DNA of 64,000 bases from CAYOHR01 sp964512145 (GTDB lineage: Bacteria; Bacteroidota; Bacteroidia; Flavobacteriales_G; JALEGO01). The stretch covers positions 1 through 64,000 of the forward strand of contig CAZEIM010000009.1 in NCBI GenBank assembly GCA_964512145.1. Direction: 5' to 3'. The position numbers were made by a program, and so were the translations under genes. Under the pieces are notes generated by a model. The model was given only the letters and a program-made list of their open reading frames with translations, was not told the DNA's origin and did not search any database. Below are positions 1 through 9,477 of this stretch, piece after piece. Numbering within the stretch: position 1 is the first letter of the stretch; each line of letters begins with the position of its first letter.

Positions 1-90
1 TTATTATGGTTTTTAAGAATGTTTTTATTTTTTTGGAGGTTTTTTTTATTGATGATAGATTTATGATTGATTTATGTTAATTTGTTGTTT

Positions 91-1554
91 ATGAATAAAG
101 TTTTATTATATATTGTTTTAGTTTTAATTTCAACTAACTACAATGCTCAAAATGTAGGTATAGGAAATAGTGCACACACCCCGGTTCAACGTTTGCATGT
201 ACACGAAAACTCTATTAGTACCGGATTAGGAGTAAAAATAACTAATAACACTACGGGTTCAACCGCTACGGATGGAGTTGATTTAATACATGGATCATCT
301 GGAGATTTTGAAATACGGCAAAGAGAAGCCAGTGCTTTACGTTTTTTAACTAGCAATACTGAACGTTTTACTATTCTTAGCGGTGGTAACGTGGGTATAG
401 GGAGTACTAATCCTGGAGCTTTCTTAGATATATCATCCTCAGCAACCACTACACAAATTCATCGAATAACCGCAAATTCACTTTCTTCTGGTAACGCGCT
501 TCAAATAACTACATCTTCTACTGTATTATCGGGTGATTTAGTTTCTTTAACTTCATCAGGAAGTGCAGCTGGAGTTAGCGGAAGTGTTTTAAAACTAGGT
601 ATGACCGGGGCAAGTTCTACAGGGACAGCCTTAAATATAACAAAAGCAGGCGCAAGCGGGGCTATATTTCGGGCGAATGATGACGGAACATATAATGATG
701 CTAGTCCATTTATTATTACAGGAAATGGGAACGTTGGGATAGGTTTAACATCCCCAGGTGCATATTTAGATATATCATCCTCAGCAACCACTACACAAAT
801 TCAACGAATAACTGCAAATTCACTTTCTTCTGGTAATGCACTTCAAATAAATACATCTTCTACTGTATTATCGGGTGATTTAGTTTCTTTAACTTCATCA
901 GGAAATGCAGCCGGAGTTAGCGGAAGTGTTTTAAAGCTTGGAATGACAGGCGCAAGTTCTACAGGAACAGCATTAAATATTTCTCATAATGGTAGCAGTG
1001 GTTATGTGTTAAGAGTTAATGATGAGTCTTCTTATGCTGATGCTTCCCCTTTTATAATTGATGTTGCAGGAAATGTGGGTATTGGAACTACTTCAGCCAA
1101 TTATAAATTATTAGTTAATGGAAGAATAAAAACAAATGCCATTAACGAATCATCCGATGAACGTTATAAAAAAGAAATACAAACCATAGAAAGCGCTTTG
1201 TCAAAAACTATAGCGTTGAGAGGCGTTATGTATAAATGGAGAACTGATAAATTTGCTGAATCTTTTACGGATACAACTTTACAAATAGGATTAATTGCTC
1301 AAGAAGTTGAAAAAATATTACCCGAATTGGTTGAAACAGATTTAGATGGATATAAATCTGTAGAATATTCTCATATTGTTGCATTATTAATTGAAGCCAT
1401 TAAAGATCAACAGATTTTGATATTAAATCAAAGAAATGATCTTGAAAAATTAGCTTCAGAATTAAATCATTCAAAGCAACAAAATGACATCGAAAAGTTG
1501 AAAACAGATGTTGAGAAATTAAAATCGTATATTTTAGGAGAATGTTCAAAATAA
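91..1554 (+). CDS. Secreted repeat protein with C-terminal S74 (endosialidase chaperone) domain
   Basis: Predicted secreted or surface protein of 487 residues. I start it at the ATG at 91, because the signal peptide (MNKVLLYIVLVLISTNYNAQ) begins there; an in-frame TTG at 67 would only add eight residues. The body has repeated NVGIG units and two nearly identical blocks beginning near residues 112 and 226. Residues about 354-435 resemble the S74 intramolecular chaperone domain (SDERYKKEI, then LIAQEVEKILPELV and YSHIVALLIEAIKDQQ), followed by a charged coiled coil to the end. S74 domains in phage tail fibres drive trimerisation and are then cleaved off; the same architecture occurs in many chromosomal Bacteroidota proteins. 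No phage genes surround it. The next gene, another secreted protein, starts 23 bases downstream. Ligand or function unknown. Confidence 0.8.
   Translation: MNKVLLYIVLVLISTNYNAQNVGIGNSAHTPVQRLHVHENSISTGLGVKITNNTTGSTATDGVDLIHGSSGDFEIRQREASALRFLTSNTERFTILSGGNVGIGSTNPGAFLDISSSATTTQIHRITANSLSSGNALQITTSSTVLSGDLVSLTSSGSAAGVSGSVLKLGMTGASSTGTALNITKAGASGAIFRANDDGTYNDASPFIITGNGNVGIGLTSPGAYLDISSSATTTQIQRITANSLSSGNALQINTSSTVLSGDLVSLTSSGNAAGVSGSVLKLGMTGASSTGTALNISHNGSSGYVLRVNDESSYADASPFIIDVAGNVGIGTTSANYKLLVNGRIKTNAINESSDERYKKEIQTIESALSKTIALRGVMYKWRTDKFAESFTDTTLQIGLIAQEVEKILPELVETDLDGYKSVEYSHIVALLIEAIKDQQILILNQRNDLEKLASELNHSKQQNDIEKLKTDVEKLKSYILGECSK
424..1030 (+). repeat. Duplicated 342-bp block inside the S74 protein gene
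   Basis: A segment starting at 424 recurs from 766, an offset of 342 bp (114 codons, in frame). The first ~180 bases of each copy differ at only a few positions, many of them synonymous, which points to a fairly recent internal duplication. The copies diverge towards the end of each unit. Confidence 0.85.
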
Positions 1555-1577
1555 ACTTTATTTTTTCACTTTTGTAT

Positions 1578-4007
1578 ATGAAACGCTCATTTTTATCTAT
1601 TATATTTTTATTTTTTGCTACAAATTTTTTTGCTACAATATGGTATGCTAAGCCTACTGCTACTGGATCTGGCAGTGGAAGTAGTTGGGCAAATGCAACA
1701 ACGCTTAAAAATGCAATAAGTTTAGCAGTAAATGGGGATGAAATTTTATGTTATTCAGGGACTCATAAACCGGGTACATTAAATACTGACTTTTATAATA
1801 TTACAAAGAATATTACCATTTCTGGAGGTTATTTTGGCTCAACAATAATTTCTGGAGATTTAGGAGGAAGTGTTTTTGCACATACTATATTTAAAATTAA
1901 TGGAACCGTTTCTATTAATAATGTAACAATACAAAATGGAGAACATACTGAAGCCAATGGCGGTTCAGGTACAGGAGTAATTTATGCACAATCTGGAACC
2001 CTAACATTTAATAAATGTATTATTACTTCTAATACAAGTGAAATTTCTGTTGTATATGCTGATAATAATGCTACTGTGATACTTAATGACTGCAGTGTTA
2101 CATCAAATGATGTAGGTACCCCTGCAATTTTTTGTGAAGGATGTATTAAAATGGATGCCAATAGAACCTATTTTATTGATAATACAACAATATATAATTC
2201 TTGGCCAGGTATAGCATTTGGAGCCATTAATACAACATCTACATCTACGGTTCGTAATTGTGTTTTTAGAGCAAATACCTCAAGTTTTGGTAGTCACGCA
2301 GGATTATTTTATGGAACAGCAAGTGTTGATATAGAAAATTGCACATTTTCTGGAAATCCAAGAGGTGTTAGGTTTGACGGAATTGCAGGATATACAATGA
2401 ATATTAGAAATAGTATAATTTATAATAACACTAATGGACAAATTAATAATGACGGTGCTGGAACTTTAAATGTTGTTTATTCTTGTGTGCAAGGTGGTTA
2501 TTCAGGGACAGGAAATATTAGTACAAATCCACTTTTTGTAAGTGGTACCGATTTACATATCCAAACCACATCTCCTTGTAAAAATACTGGTAATAACACT
2601 TACGCAGCTAACCCAACCGATATAGATGGAGGCACTAGAATTTTATCTACCACTGTTGATATGGGAGCTTATGAATTTGGTTGCGCTGCTCCCTCAGTAC
2701 CATCAGGAACCTCAACCCCGGCAACACTATGTGCAGCTGGAGTTGTAAATCTAAATGTAACCTCACCAACTGCAGGAATAACTTATAGCTGGTATTCTAG
2801 TTCATGTGGAGTTTCAAAAATTGCCTCTGGAACATCTATTAATGCAGAAGTCTTATCTACTCCCTCTACTATTTATTTAAGAGCAGAAAATCTGTGTGGT
2901 AATTCTACGTGTGCAAACATTACTATAAATACTGGGGGTAGCCCTCCAGTACCAACCTATACTCCAGCTTCTCCAAAGATATGCGGAAGCAATTCAGTGG
3001 AGGTAACTGCAACTGGTGGAGGGCCTAATGTTGTATACCAATGGTATTCATCAAGTTGTGGAGGGACATTGTTGGGTACTTCAGATTCTTATACTTTTAC
3101 TGCTGGAGGAACATATTATGTAAGATCATATGACGCTTCTGCGCCCGGAGGTTGTCAATATAGCACTTGTGCAACAATTACAGTAGTATCAGAAGCCCAA
3201 ATTTGCGATGTAAAAGGTTTTTTTGCAAACCCTTCCAATAATTGCGGCCCAAATACTATTACATTAGCTTACCTAAATAGCAATCCAGCTCCAACTACTC
3301 CAACAGGTTGCGATAATACAGGATATACTGATGCCACTACATACCATTATTATAAAGATGGTTGTGGAACTGAAAATGGCGGAATACATCTTGGATCTGG
3401 TATTTCTGTTAATCCAACTGTTACAACCACAGAGGTATTTTATATTAGAAGAGAAAAAGCAGGATTTTGTCCGTCTCCATGCAAACAAGCAACAATTAAT
3501 GTAAACCCCCTTCCTTTAAATCCAGCAGAGGTTAATGCAAGTCCCACAAGTGTTTGTAGTGGGGGTTCTTCAACATTAACAGTATCTGGAGGCTCTACAG
3601 GGCCTGATTATGAGTATGTTTGGTATACTGGAAGTTGTGGAGGTACCGAAATTGATATTGGTTCATCGGTAGTTGTTTCTCCTGGATCAACAACTACGTA
3701 TTATGTTGCTGTTAGAAACTTTTGGACATATTGTAAGTCAGAATGTTTACAGGTTACAGTCACAGTTGGCTCAGGAAATCCCGTGGGTATTGTTACTTTT
3801 ACAGGAAATGTAAATAGTAATTGGCATAATTGCGCCAATTGGAGCCCTGAAGTAATACCCACGTCACAATCAAATGTTGTAATACCTAATGCTAAAAATG
3901 CGATTATTTATAATCCTAATATTGCAGATTGTAATACTATTGAAATTCAAGGTACAGGAACATTAGAAATTCAAACAGGATCTTCACTTAATGCGATTTC
4001 ACAATAA
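1578..4007 (+). CDS. Secreted beta-helix and Ig-like domain surface protein
   Basis: 809 residues from the ATG at 1578, chosen because a signal peptide (MKRSFLSIIFLFFATNFFA) starts there. Residues about 20-365 form parallel beta-helix-type repeats, rich in N, T, G and short strands (for example IENCTFSGN, VRNCVFRAN, then NPLFVSGTDLHI and DMGAYEFG, a common ending of such domains in Bacteroidota). After it come at least four cysteine-containing Ig-like modules carrying WYSSSCG or WYTGSCGG motifs. The protein ends soon after a SNWHNCANWSPEVIPTS segment without a recognisable T9SS sorting domain, so it may be C-terminally truncated or exported another way. It lies 23 bp after the S74 gene and probably shares its transcript. 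Likely surface adhesin or matrix protein, by inference only. Confidence 0.7.
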   Translation: MKRSFLSIIFLFFATNFFATIWYAKPTATGSGSGSSWANATTLKNAISLAVNGDEILCYSGTHKPGTLNTDFYNITKNITISGGYFGSTIISGDLGGSVFAHTIFKINGTVSINNVTIQNGEHTEANGGSGTGVIYAQSGTLTFNKCIITSNTSEISVVYADNNATVILNDCSVTSNDVGTPAIFCEGCIKMDANRTYFIDNTTIYNSWPGIAFGAINTTSTSTVRNCVFRANTSSFGSHAGLFYGTASVDIENCTFSGNPRGVRFDGIAGYTMNIRNSIIYNNTNGQINNDGAGTLNVVYSCVQGGYSGTGNISTNPLFVSGTDLHIQTTSPCKNTGNNTYAANPTDIDGGTRILSTTVDMGAYEFGCAAPSVPSGTSTPATLCAAGVVNLNVTSPTAGITYSWYSSSCGVSKIASGTSINAEVLSTPSTIYLRAENLCGNSTCANITINTGGSPPVPTYTPASPKICGSNSVEVTATGGGPNVVYQWYSSSCGGTLLGTSDSYTFTAGGTYYVRSYDASAPGGCQYSTCATITVVSEAQICDVKGFFANPSNNCGPNTITLAYLNSNPAPTTPTGCDNTGYTDATTYHYYKDGCGTENGGIHLGSGISVNPTVTTTEVFYIRREKAGFCPSPCKQATINVNPLPLNPAEVNASPTSVCSGGSSTLTVSGGSTGPDYEYVWYTGSCGGTEIDIGSSVVVSPGSTTTYYVAVRNFWTYCKSECLQVTVTVGSGNPVGIVTFTGNVNSNWHNCANWSPEVIPTSQSNVVIPNAKNAIIYNPNIADCNTIEIQGTGTLEIQTGSSLNAISQ

Positions 4008-4105
4008 TAATTAATTAAAGCTATTCATTTCTTATAGTTTATTATTCTAGCAATTAATAATCTTACGTTAATTTTTCCCTATTTTAGCATTTTAAATATA
4101 ATTGG

Positions 4106-5380
4106 ATGAAAGATCAAGAAATTTTTTCTTTAATACAGGCCGAATATCATCGTCAAAAAAATGGAATAGAATTAATTGCCTCTGAAAATTTTGTGAGTGA
4201 ACAAGTCATGCAAGCTATGGGCTCTGTACTTACCAACAAATATGCTGAAGGGTTGCCCGGAAAAAGATACTATGGAGGATGTGAATTTGTAGATAAAGCC
4301 GAAAATTTAGCCATAGAACGACTAAAAAAATTATTTGGTGCCGAATGGGCCAATGTTCAGCCTCATTCAGGTGCTCAAGCAAATGCGGCCGTATATTTAG
4401 CCGTATTAAAACCGGGGGATACAATTTTAGGATTTGATTTATCCCATGGTGGTCATTTAACACATGGTTCACCCGTAAATTCATCCGGAAAATTATACCG
4501 CGCAACATTTTACGGTGTACTAAAAGAAACCGGAAGAGTTGATTATGAACAAATGCGCCAAAAAGCATTATTGGAGAAACCTAAATTAATTATTTGCGGG
4601 GCATCAGCTTATTCGAGAGATTGGGATTATGCTCGCATTCGATCCATAGCCGATGAAGTGGGAGCATTGGTAATGGCGGATATATCACACCCTGCAGGAT
4701 TAATTTCTCAAAAATTATTAAATAATCCTTTACAACATTGTCATATTGTAACCTCAACTACTCATAAAACCTTGCGTGGACCAAGAGGCGGAATAATTAT
4801 GATGGGAAAAGATTTTGATAATCCTTGGGGATTAACTACCCCCAAAGGTGAAATTAAAAAAATGTCTGTTTTATTAGACTCTGCTGTTTTTCCGGGTACT
4901 CAGGGAGGGCCATTAGAACATGTAATAGCAGCGAAAGCGGTTGCATTTGGAGAAGCACTATTACCCTCTTATTTTGAATATGCTCAACAAGTCATAAAAA
5001 ATGCATCCGTCATGGCCTCTGCATTTATGGATTTAGGATATAAGGTAGTTTCTGAAGGTACCGATAATCATTGTATGCTGATTGATCTTAGAAATAAAAA
5101 CATATCCGGAAAAGACGCTGAAAATGCCTTAATAAAGGCCGATATAACTGTAAATAAAAATATGGTGCCTTTCGATGATAAGTCGCCCATGGTAACTTCC
5201 GGCATTAGATTGGGAACCCCAGCTATTACTACACGCGGAATTAAAGAGCCACAAATACAACAAATGGTTGAATGGATGGATGCTGTAATTGAACAACCAA
5301 ATAATTTAGCTTTACAGCAGGATATTAAAAACAAGGTACATGCTCTAATGTCTAATTTACCATTATTTGCTAATTACTAA
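4106..5380 (+). CDS. glyA: Serine hydroxymethyltransferase
   Basis: Cytosolic PLP enzyme that interconverts serine plus tetrahydrofolate with glycine plus 5,10-methylene-tetrahydrofolate, the main entry into one-carbon metabolism. The 424 residues cover the full family length. Visible signatures are the N-terminal IELIASENFVSEQVMQAMGS, the NKYAEGLPGKRYYGG loop, and the PLP-lysine motif STTHKTLRGPRGG near residue 222. The C-terminal domain is intact (GIRLGTPAITTRG). It is followed after 9 bases by fahA in the same direction. Confidence 0.98.
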   Translation: MKDQEIFSLIQAEYHRQKNGIELIASENFVSEQVMQAMGSVLTNKYAEGLPGKRYYGGCEFVDKAENLAIERLKKLFGAEWANVQPHSGAQANAAVYLAVLKPGDTILGFDLSHGGHLTHGSPVNSSGKLYRATFYGVLKETGRVDYEQMRQKALLEKPKLIICGASAYSRDWDYARIRSIADEVGALVMADISHPAGLISQKLLNNPLQHCHIVTSTTHKTLRGPRGGIIMMGKDFDNPWGLTTPKGEIKKMSVLLDSAVFPGTQGGPLEHVIAAKAVAFGEALLPSYFEYAQQVIKNASVMASAFMDLGYKVVSEGTDNHCMLIDLRNKNISGKDAENALIKADITVNKNMVPFDDKSPMVTSGIRLGTPAITTRGIKEPQIQQMVEWMDAVIEQPNNLALQQDIKNKVHALMSNLPLFANY

Positions 5381-5389
5381 TATACTTAT

Positions 5390-6643
5390 ATGCAAACACT
5401 ACATTCATGGGTATCGGTTGATCCGCAGTCGGATTTTAGTATATACAACTTACCTTTTGGCGTTTTTAAAAATGCTCAAATACAACATCACATAGCCATT
5501 GCATTGGGTGATTTTGTAATCGACTTACATGTTTTGCAAGAATTGGGATATTTAAATGATTTAGCGTTACCTAATAACGTGTTTAATCAAAAGTCACTCA
5601 ATGCCTTTTTAAGCTTAGGAAAACATAAAACATCGCAGGTACGCAAAAAGGTACAGGAAATTTTTTCTTCCGATAGTACATTAAAACAAGAAAAAGATCA
5701 TTTAGAAGTAGTCCTTATCCGATCAAAAAATGTTCAAATGCTTTTGCCTATAGAAATAGGCGATTACACCGATTTTTATTCCAGTAAAGAACACGCTACC
5801 AATGTAGGAACTATGTTTAGAGACCCAAATAACGCTTTGTTGCCTAATTGGAAACATTTGCCCGTTGCTTATCATGGCAGGTCATCGTCTATAGTAGTAT
5901 CCGGAACTCCAATCTACAGACCTAAAGGACAGCAAAAACTAAACGATACAGATCCTCCTGTTTTTGGCCCAACAAAACAGCTCGATTTTGAGTTAGAAAT
6001 GGCTTTTGTTACCTTTAATGGAAAACCTTTAGGTAAGTCCATTACTGAACAAGAAGCCGAAGAATACATTTTTGGAATGGTATTATTTAATGATTGGAGC
6101 GCGCGCGATATTCAAAAATGGGAATATGTTCCCCTAGGCCCATTTTTGTCGAAAAATTTTGCATCGTCAATTTCTCCTTGGGTGGTAACTTTAGACGCAT
6201 TAGAATATTTTAAAGTACAAGGGCCTAAGCAAGATATCAAAGTATTACCGTATTTAAAATCAAGCGGAGAAAAAAATTACGACATACAATTAGAGGTTTT
6301 TCTACAAACATCTCCTTTAAACGTACAAAAAATTTGTGTGTCTAATACTAAATATCTGTATTGGAATATATGTCAACAACTTGCACATCATACCATAAAT
6401 GGATGTAACATACGAAGTGGAGATTTAATGGCCTCAGGAACTATTAGTGGTCCCGATGAAAACTCTTACGGCTCTATGCTCGAATTAGCCTGGAAAGGAA
6501 CAAAACCTATAAAACTACCCGATGGTAGTGAACGCTCTTTTTTACAGGATGGAGATACATTAATTATGAAAGGCTATGCTAAAAAAGATAACATTCGAGT
6601 AGGCTTTGGAGAGGTGCGAGGCACTATTTTTCCTGCAGTATAA
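5390..6643 (+). CDS. fahA: Fumarylacetoacetase
   Basis: Hydrolyses fumarylacetoacetate to fumarate and acetoacetate, the last step of tyrosine and phenylalanine breakdown. The 417 residues match the full-length family, with a small N-terminal SH3-like domain and the large C-terminal FAH domain. Recognisable motifs are DYTDFYSSKEHATNVG with the catalytic histidine, PVAYHGRSSSIVVSGTP, the metal-binding DFELEMAF segment, and GSMLELAWKGTKP. No other gene of the pathway lies in this window, so the upstream steps must be encoded elsewhere. It may be cotranscribed with glyA (9-bp gap). Confidence 0.97.
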   Translation: MQTLHSWVSVDPQSDFSIYNLPFGVFKNAQIQHHIAIALGDFVIDLHVLQELGYLNDLALPNNVFNQKSLNAFLSLGKHKTSQVRKKVQEIFSSDSTLKQEKDHLEVVLIRSKNVQMLLPIEIGDYTDFYSSKEHATNVGTMFRDPNNALLPNWKHLPVAYHGRSSSIVVSGTPIYRPKGQQKLNDTDPPVFGPTKQLDFELEMAFVTFNGKPLGKSITEQEAEEYIFGMVLFNDWSARDIQKWEYVPLGPFLSKNFASSISPWVVTLDALEYFKVQGPKQDIKVLPYLKSSGEKNYDIQLEVFLQTSPLNVQKICVSNTKYLYWNICQQLAHHTINGCNIRSGDLMASGTISGPDENSYGSMLELAWKGTKPIKLPDGSERSFLQDGDTLIMKGYAKKDNIRVGFGEVRGTIFPAV

Positions 6644-6653
6644 AATTCCACTT

Positions 6654-8195
6654 TTGTATCATCAATCATTTATATCAATATTTATTAAAACCAGCATTGG
6701 AATTTTAGTATTATTTTACAGCAACCTATTATTTACTCAAAATGATAGCGGAAAAACTAAAAAAATTGAGCTTATTCATGCTGATGTGTTAGAGTATGAT
6801 GAAACATCCGGAATTAAAGCCAGAAAATTAATTGGCAATGTGCATTTTAAACATGAAGATGCTGACATGTTTTGCGATAGTGCTTATTTATTTAATGAAA
6901 CAAATAGTTTAAAAGCATTTAGTAAGGTTAAAATAGTAAATGTAACAGGTGAAACTATTACGGGAGATTCTTTAGATTACAATGGCAATACAAAATTCGC
7001 AAAATTAAGAGGCAGAATAAAAATGATTGATAAAGAACGAGAAGTAACTACCAGTTTTTTAGATTATAATTTAAAAGAGAATATAGCGTATTATTTTAAT
7101 CGAGGTACCGTTAAGAATAATAAAGATAAATCAATTTTAAAGAGTGTATTTGGATATTATTATACTCAAAAAAAAGAATTCTTTTTTAAAGATCAAGTCT
7201 TACTAACACATCCTGATTATACTATAGAGTCTGATACCATGATGCATAATACTTCTTCTAATATTACCTATTTTTTAGGCCCAACAAGTATTAAAGATAG
7301 TAATACCGTTTTATTTTGCTATTATGGGTGGTTTGATCAGACTAATGATGTCACTTGGTTAAAATATAAGGCAACTATAACCAAAGACAATCAAGTACTT
7401 AAAGGAGATAGTATTTATTACGAAAAAAAAACGGGTATTGGGCAAGCATACCATAATGTAAGTATGGCAGATACCACCGAAAATCTTTTGGTAACAGGAG
7501 ATTACGGGTACTATAATGAAAAAGATAGTTCCTTTTTTGTGACCTTTAACGCTTTATTAACACAGTTCGAAAAGACAGACACGTTTTATTTACATGCCGA
7601 TACCTTATTTTCGTTTTATGATTCTGTTAAACAAGGAAGAGTTATTTTGGCATACTATAAAAGTAAATTTTACAAAAATGATATTCAAGGTATGTGCGAC
7701 TCATTAGTTTATAAACAAACAGATTCAATTATTCAAATGTACATTAATCCCATACTATGGTCAGACTCCAGCCAGTTAAGTGCTTCATACATTGAAATTA
7801 AACAAAAAAATAATCAAGCCGATAGTTTATGGATGAAAGAAAATGCTATGGTAGTTTCTATGGTTGATACCATAAAATATAATCAAGTATATGGTGATAG
7901 TATGAAAAGTGTTTTTAAAAATAATGCCATTGAAAATATTTATGTGTATCATAATGCAAAAACATTATACTATCCGGATGATGATAAAAAAATTATCGGA
8001 TTAAATAAAGCATCTAGTAAGTTTATGAATATTTATGTTGAAAAAAACAACATTAAAAAAATTAAGTTTTATGAACCTGAAAAATCAGAGTTAATTCCCT
8101 TAAGTCAAGTATTGTCTGATGAAATGTACTTAAAAGGCTTTAAATGGATAGAAGAAAGAAGACCCAAAAATAAATACGATGTATTTGTTTGGTAA
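6654..8195 (+). CDS. OstA-like (LptA/LptD N-terminal-like) envelope protein
   Basis: About 513 residues. There is no ATG before the mature part; I place the start at the TTG at 6654, ten bases after the fahA stop, because a hydrophobic signal-like stretch (SIGILVLFYSNLLFTQ) follows directly. A TTG at 6606, inside fahA, is the alternative. Residues about 35-200 resemble OstA-like beta-jellyroll repeats (HADVLEYDETSGIKARKLIG, ADMFCDSAYLFNETNSLKAF, GDSLDYNGNTKFAKLRG), the fold used by LptA to carry lipopolysaccharide across the periplasm. The rest repeats similar CDSLVY and GDSIYYEKKTG segments, so most of the protein may be one long jellyroll. A role in LPS transport is inferred from fold family, not shown. 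The kinase gene follows after 11 bases. Confidence 0.75.
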   Translation: MYHQSFISIFIKTSIGILVLFYSNLLFTQNDSGKTKKIELIHADVLEYDETSGIKARKLIGNVHFKHEDADMFCDSAYLFNETNSLKAFSKVKIVNVTGETITGDSLDYNGNTKFAKLRGRIKMIDKEREVTTSFLDYNLKENIAYYFNRGTVKNNKDKSILKSVFGYYYTQKKEFFFKDQVLLTHPDYTIESDTMMHNTSSNITYFLGPTSIKDSNTVLFCYYGWFDQTNDVTWLKYKATITKDNQVLKGDSIYYEKKTGIGQAYHNVSMADTTENLLVTGDYGYYNEKDSSFFVTFNALLTQFEKTDTFYLHADTLFSFYDSVKQGRVILAYYKSKFYKNDIQGMCDSLVYKQTDSIIQMYINPILWSDSSQLSASYIEIKQKNNQADSLWMKENAMVVSMVDTIKYNQVYGDSMKSVFKNNAIENIYVYHNAKTLYYPDDDKKIIGLNKASSKFMNIYVEKNNIKKIKFYEPEKSELIPLSQVLSDEMYLKGFKWIEERRPKNKYDVFVW

Positions 8196-8206
8196 TATTT
8201 CGTGAA

Positions 8207-9471
8207 ATGAAGCGTAAAACACTAAAAAATATCATATTTACAGGTAGTGTTTTAGTTGTATTTATAACATTAGCACAAAGCTTTTGGGTGTATAACGCTT
8301 ACCAGTTAGAAAAACAAAAGTTTAAAGAAAAAACCATTACATCTTTATATCAAGTCATAAAAATTATAAAGAACGAAAAATATGAAGATATAAGTACATT
8401 AGATCTAGTAAAAGAAACAAACGATTATACATACCGGGTTCATGTTCACGATAAAATTCAACAACATTATTTAGAGAATATTTTAAAAAAAGAATTTATC
8501 GCTCAAAACATGAATACGGCATTTGAATATAGGATATTAAATAGCTTTACCGATTCTGTAGTACACAGAAAAAGAATTTCTTAAAAAGAACTATTCAACA
8601 AGATTTAAAATATCTTAATAAATTAGGCATTGCTACCGAATACTTTGAAATTGAATTTATTCACCCGCATCAAAAGTTTATTTTTGAACTGCGCTTTATT
8701 ATTTTAGTTTCTTTATTAATATTAGCCTTGGTGAGTGTTTTTATATACACCATGCTTTTTGCTTTAAAGCAAAAAAAGATGGAAGAAATAAAAAATGACT
8801 TTATCAATAATGTTTCTCATGAATTTAAAACTCCCATTTCTAGTATATCTGTTTGCAGTGAGGTATTAATGAACGATGATTTTTCTAAAGATAGTGAGCG
8901 ATTAAAACAATATGCACAAATTATTCAACACGAAAATAATAAACTAAAAAATTTAATAGAAAGCGCACTTATTTCCTCCATTTACAGCTCAGGAAATGTT
9001 GGATTAAATAGAAAGGAAATTAACGTACATGATCTTTTACATAGTATAATAGAAAACTTTAAACTCCAAGTAGAACAAAGAGGTGGAAAAATTTCACAAT
9101 TTTTTAACGCTTTGAAGGATGAAATTTATGCCGATGAAATACATATTACGAATATATTTGTTAAAATTATGGATAATGCTTTAAAATATTCGAAACAAAA
9201 TCCTGAAATTATCGTATCAACGGTAAACAAAAACGAATATATTATTGTTAGTATCCAAGATCATGGGGTTGGAATAGATAAAAAAAATATGAAGCATATT
9301 TTTAAACAGTTTTACAGGGTTTCTTCAGGCGATAAGCATGATGTTAAAGGGTATGGACTTGGATTAAGTTATGTAAAACAATTTGTCGAATTGCATGGAG
9401 GCCATGTATATTTAACCAGCCAATTAAACAAAGGAACAACATTTTTTATTGAATTACCTTATAAACATTAA
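8207..9471 (+). pseudogene. Sensor histidine kinase, interrupted by a -1 frameshift
   Basis: The reading frame from the ATG at 8207 (membrane segment SVLVVFITLAQSFWVY, then an extracytoplasmic region) stops at 8582-8584. The remainder continues one frame lower: this frame is open from 8545 and encodes LKRTIQQDLKYLNKLG, a second membrane segment (FIILVSLLILALVSVFIY), a HisKA motif FINNVSHEFKTPISS, and ATPase motifs NALKYS, DHGVGI and GYGLGLSYV. One added base between 8545 and 8582 would restore a normal kinase of about 421 residues; an A5 run lies at 8569-8573. I see no classical slippery heptamer in the right phase. It could be a real mutation or a homopolymer error. The cognate regulator follows after 6 bases. 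Resembles RprX-type kinases of Bacteroidota. Confidence 0.8.
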
Positions 9472-9477
9472 TACTTT

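Noticed and set aside
91..1554. A prophage tail-fibre gene
   Set aside because: The S74 domain suggests phage fibres, but a secretion signal is present and no phage structural, lysis or integrase genes lie near.
4097..4104. A promoter element TATAATTG before glyA
   Set aside because: One mismatch to TAnnTTTG and only one base from the ATG, so the start site would fall inside the gene.
8545..8584. Programmed -1 frameshifting in the kinase gene
   Set aside because: The A-runs do not form an X XXY YYZ heptamer in the reading phase, and no stable downstream hairpin is apparent.
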